A DNA stretch of 64,000 nucleotides from Paludibacteraceae bacterium (GTDB lineage: Bacteria; Bacteroidota; Bacteroidia; Bacteroidales; Paludibacteraceae), in contig JAKSLB010000010.1 in the NCBI GenBank assembly GCA_024401435.1, positions 36,350-100,349 of the forward strand. The letters run 5' to 3'. How positions within the stretch are numbered: the stretch's first letter is position 1; each line of letters begins with the position of its first letter. Under the pieces are notes generated by a model. It made no database searches. It saw only the letters and a list, made by a program, of their open reading frames with translations, and was not told where the DNA came from. Position numbers and translations under genes: made by a program. This document shows, piece by piece, positions 62,001 to 64,000 of the stretch.

Positions 62001-64000
62001 TTCCCCCCACAAGACCGCCGACAGCACCTGAAGATGCATTCACTGAACTTTCGTTATAACTGTTCTCAATATTCAATTCGGCATTATCTCTATTTAAACC
62101 GACAAAGCCACCAACATAAGAATCTCCTTCCACGGAACCCGCACTAAAACAGTTTTCGATGTTCAATTTGCCCGTAACTTGCCCGGCAAGGCTACCGACA
62201 CGATCCTCACCTTTAACATAAAAATCCACAACACCCAAGTTGCTGATGGAAACATTTCCAGTCACCTGGCCAAAAAGGCCCTTATCCGCGGATGATTCTT
62301 TATTGAAGTACAGCCCGCTGATAGTGTGACCATTGCCGTCGAACGCCAACGTCACATTCGATGAAACATTCATCGGAGTCCACGGTCGGAAACTTTCAGA
62401 CGAAAGGTTTCCTTTCGCTTCAAGTTCGGCAACCTGCTCTAACAAAGACTTTTCGTCCTCACCACAAGCGTTCAAGCAGATGTCCGCAGTCAACTTGGCG
62501 TTGAGTCCAGTAGCGCCGCCATTCACGAGTTGTGCGAACTTGAACAAATCATCAGCATTGGCAATTTCGCAATAGTCTTTTCCATCGGAACCCTTTTGGA
62601 CATTGAAAAGCACCAACTCTGGCTGCGAGTTGAATATATTGAGCCCTGGGAATTTGTACACTAGCTTGCCATCAACAACATCTTTGGAACCTGCTAACCA
62701 AATTTCGCTGGAGAAGCCCTCAGGCAGCGTCGTGCTAGCAAGTTCAACAGTCGTCTTACCCTCGACGTTTGTTCCATCAACATTTCCAACAGCCTTCTCC
62801 GAAAAAACATCCGTGTTGTAAAAAGCATAATTGATATACTTTTTAGCACTATTGTACCCAACCAAGCCATACACATATTTGTTTTTTGGACCACTTACGG
62901 TTCCAGAACTATAAACGTTGTTGATGTGCGCTGTAGTGCCATCATTTTCCCCGGCAATGCCACCAACCTTAAAAGCTCCACTTACAGCACCCATATTGTA
63001 AGCATTTTCTATGGTTCCAGCATCGTTTTTACCAGCAATGCCACCGACATATTCGTTTCCTTGCACCGTACTCGTGCTAAAAACATTGCTGACTGTGCAA
63101 TTACCATTATATCCGACAATGCCACCAACATAATCCTTACCCTTGATATAGGAGTCCACCACGCCGACATTCTTGATAGAACCACCTTTCGTACTTCTCC
63201 CGAAAAGTCCTGCATAACTTGCATCTTGATTAAAATACAATCCGCTGATGGTATGGCCTGCACCATCGAAAGTTCCTTCGAATTTTTTGGTTTCCGTTCC
63301 AATCGGGGTCCACTGTGTGAACTCGGAACCGTCACCATTCAAAGATCCGTCAGCATTGAGCACGGACTTGCCTTCACCACAAGCATTCAGGCAGATGTCT
63401 GCAACTAATTTAGCATCGATGACGAAGCCCATATTTGTCCATTTTGCGAACTCGTAAAGATTTTCCTTTGAGGCAATTTCGAACACCTGTTCGGAATTCA
63501 CCTTCATCCACTGCGCATAGAATTCCATTTCGCTTGTTTCGCCCTTCGCGATGGAAGTCACGATGTCAGCGGAAGATTCCGCAGTTTCCTTCGTAGACCA
63601 GCCCAAGAAAACATGAGTTTCGCGAGTCAAATCCGTAGGAAGTTCAAGTCCCATTTCGCTCACATATTCCGTCTGGTACTTGCGGGTATCACCATCAAAT
63701 GTATGCAATATCAAAGAATACGGAGTGCCAATTTTGCTACTGAAGTCCGGCAAGGAATTCGCATTTGTCAAGTCCTGACCCCAGACGAGGCCGTTAACGT
63801 CATTTTTGTCGTAGTTGTGCAGAAGCACAGCAACCGTGCCGTCGTGGAATTCATCAGCGGATTTTTGCGTGCCTCCAAAGTTGGAACTGCCATTAAGAAA
63901 AAAGCAGTTCGCGATGGTCCCTAAAGTATTATTCCCGATAAAACTGCCAGCACTACCATCCTTTCCGTTCACAATACTTACGCTGTAGCTATTCGCGATG
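59077..64000 (-). CDS. Giant GLUG-repeat T9SS surface protein, 5' end outside window
   Basis: The frame is open from the stop at 59077 to the window edge, so the start lies beyond 64000. GTG at 63972 is inside the gene, because upstream codons continue the repeat (IANSYSVSIVNGKDG). More than 1640 residues are visible. Repeated blocks of about 200-250 residues start with (F/Y)xIANAxxLYWFAxFVNQGG, then FDGxGHTISGLYFN and GLUG motifs such as VGGIVGYNG...NVFSTSTVQG. VWGQ-type blocks close each unit. CxxC motifs (HSYENGFCICGNY, ENGFCTRCGAY), an InlB-like segment, the shared CxxC region and a T9SS domain follow (INVYDVTGRLVARREG). Probably a surface adhesin. Confidence 0.9.
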   Translation of the reverse strand, partial: IANSYSVSIVNGKDGSAGSFIGNNTLGTIANCFFLNGSSNFGGTQKSADEFHDGTVAVLLHNYDKNDVNGLVWGQDLTNANSLPDFSSKIGTPYSLILHTFDGDTRKYQTEYVSEMGLELPTDLTRETHVFLGWSTKETAESSADIVTSIAKGETSEMEFYAQWMKVNSEQVFEIASKENLYEFAKWTNMGFVIDAKLVADICLNACGEGKSVLNADGSLNGDGSEFTQWTPIGTETKKFEGTFDGAGHTISGLYFNQDASYAGLFGRSTKGGSIKNVGVVDSYIKGKDYVGGIVGYNGNCTVSNVFSTSTVQGNEYVGGIAGKNDAGTIENAYNMGAVSGAFKVGGIAGENDGTTAHINNVYSSGTVSGPKNKYVYGLVGYNSAKKYINYAFYNTDVFSEKAVGNVDGTNVEGKTTVELASTTLPEGFSSEIWLAGSKDVVDGKLVYKFPGLNIFNSQPELVLFNVQKGSDGKDYCEIANADDLFKFAQLVNGGATGLNAKLTADICLNACGEDEKSLLEQVAELEAKGNLSSESFRPWTPMNVSSNVTLAFDGNGHTISGLYFNKESSADKGLFGQVTGNVSISNLGVVDFYVKGEDRVGSLAGQVTGKLNIENCFSAGSVEGDSYVGGFVGLNRDNAELNIENSYNESSVNASSGAVGGLVGGNYNYASLTIANSYNVGAVSGNDYVGGLVGDNDSGTLNVSNSYNVGVVTASKTIAGGLVGGDEFGTLNISNSFFVETNGDGDTLGGVVKTPDEFANGEVTDLLNTDQSPIVWVQGKEYPILKDNHVHSYENGFCICGNYEQPVQDENGVYLIANAGNLYWFANFVNQGGDNDSANAVLTSDIVVNENVLNDDGSLVTGVIFREWTPIGLYNYDYSQGDLSISYSGKFDGQGHIVSGLYLNNANKDGVGLFGCISDSSSIQNVRIVDSYFYGKDCVGGVCGVNKAEKIKNCFSSATVIGNSMIGGVCGNMQMSSVENCYNIGLVSGNGQVGGVVGYTFNMGGPLAKNCYSAGIVKEKGTLTNKVFGSVQVGYSQNCYYLADTDDGNGSKTAKQFASGEVAYLLSQGENGEVWGQKIGTDNYPCFYNNKVYASTCAGVACEFTNDINATKIYEEHVFDENGFCTRCGAYEPAENSDGVYQIANAGELYWFADFVNQGGDNAKANAILTNNIVVNTLEFKDGEIVTDNKDYKEWNPIGIDDYYQGIFDGNGHTISGLYFNDSDEWYVGLFASNDGTIQNLGVVGSYFYGHQCVGGVCGNNNIGTISNCYNTSTVSGNNNIGGVSGFNFEGKIENCYNTGAVSGLGFVGEVCGSYNDVTNCYYLSDTDDGNGDGVYGKTAEQFANGTVAKLLYDGENGSIWGQNTSTDTVPNFSGKILFKVTLTAENGTAENGLGEYNKKYEIKATANTGYHFVEWSNGSTEIKDSILVVNDTALVATFEAHSFGKWDTTLVATCTTLGMRSHHCSCGAFENDTIAELPHTIVIDTLVPSTCTHWGLKEGSHCSVCKTVLVKQDTIEALGHSFTLYVYNDDATTEADGTKTAACDHEGCDETDTQVAVGTKLEPTLSEKTEGDDFSIYTFGRSIVIENADADINVYDVTGRLVARREGMHSVSERIEVPNIGVYVVKCGNMVKRVSVIQ
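59098..59660 (-). repeat. C-terminal segment shared with the LRR giant gene
   Basis: Almost identical at the DNA level to 52840-53530, with a single rather than tandem 41-codon CxxC unit. It shows recent duplication or gene conversion between the two genes, which are in tandem on the minus strand. Confidence 0.9.

Overview
The window reads as chromosomal DNA of a low-GC Bacteroidetes, most likely a gut- or rumen-type Bacteroidales. The evidence is the repeated TAnnTTTG -7 promoter boxes, a CTnDOT-like tra cluster, a YidC with a large periplasmic domain, type IX secretion (T9SS) C-terminal signals on two giant surface proteins, and Bacteroidetes-type lipoproteins and PagL-like protein. No rRNA, tRNA or CRISPR array was recognised. 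Both edges cut through larger structures: an inverted-repeat array on the left and an open giant gene on the right.

Layout. 1-480: repeat array without a gene. 0.5-7 kb: RDD and DUF805 membrane proteins, divergent from a SpoIIM-like / DUF4129 / DUF4350 / MoxR / DUF58 operon. 7.2-14 kb: nucleotidyltransferase-galE, a cytidylate-kinase-like/MATE pair, an HhH protein and yidC. 14.1-22.5 kb: a compact minus-strand operon of conjugative-transposon genes (traN, M, L, K, J, I, G, F, E) with no relaxase, coupling protein, integrase, or traO/P/Q. 22.7-31.3 kb: a small orphan gene, a DUF4197 gene, yifB/comM whose 3' end is duplicated around a YhcG-type nuclease gene, a triple SUMF1-domain protein and a secreted YD-repeat-like protein. 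31.8-32.9 kb: a ParA ATPase and a ribbon-helix-helix-like DUF3408 protein, with 1.2 kb of AT-rich repeats upstream.

34-38 kb: a GH16 enzyme and a DUF5074 lipoprotein lie between two copies of a composite repeat, each containing an element bounded by TGTCCGCTAA inverted ends. 38.1-52.6 kb: a small membrane ORF, a YolD/Y-family polymerase pair, an ACT-ACT-metallo-beta-lactamase fusion, GH25 lysozyme, ybeY, folK, purE, prfC, trmD, a phosphoethanolamine transferase, PBP4 (dacB), a PagL-like outer-membrane protein and a DUF2867 protein. 52.8-64 kb: two giant T9SS surface proteins. One is built from five LRR-containing modules and the other from GLUG repeats, and they share an almost identical C-terminal segment.

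How the genes work together. The 0.5-7 kb group matches a conserved Bacteroidetes MoxR/DUF58 membrane operon. The tra genes would build a mating-pore-like T4SS channel but have no DNA-processing partner here. The 47.5-52 kb genes concern the envelope (lipid A and peptidoglycan). The repeat-rich intervals at 27, 31-34 and 34-38 kb mark places where accessory genes have come and gone. All functions are inferred from reading motifs; no database search was run.
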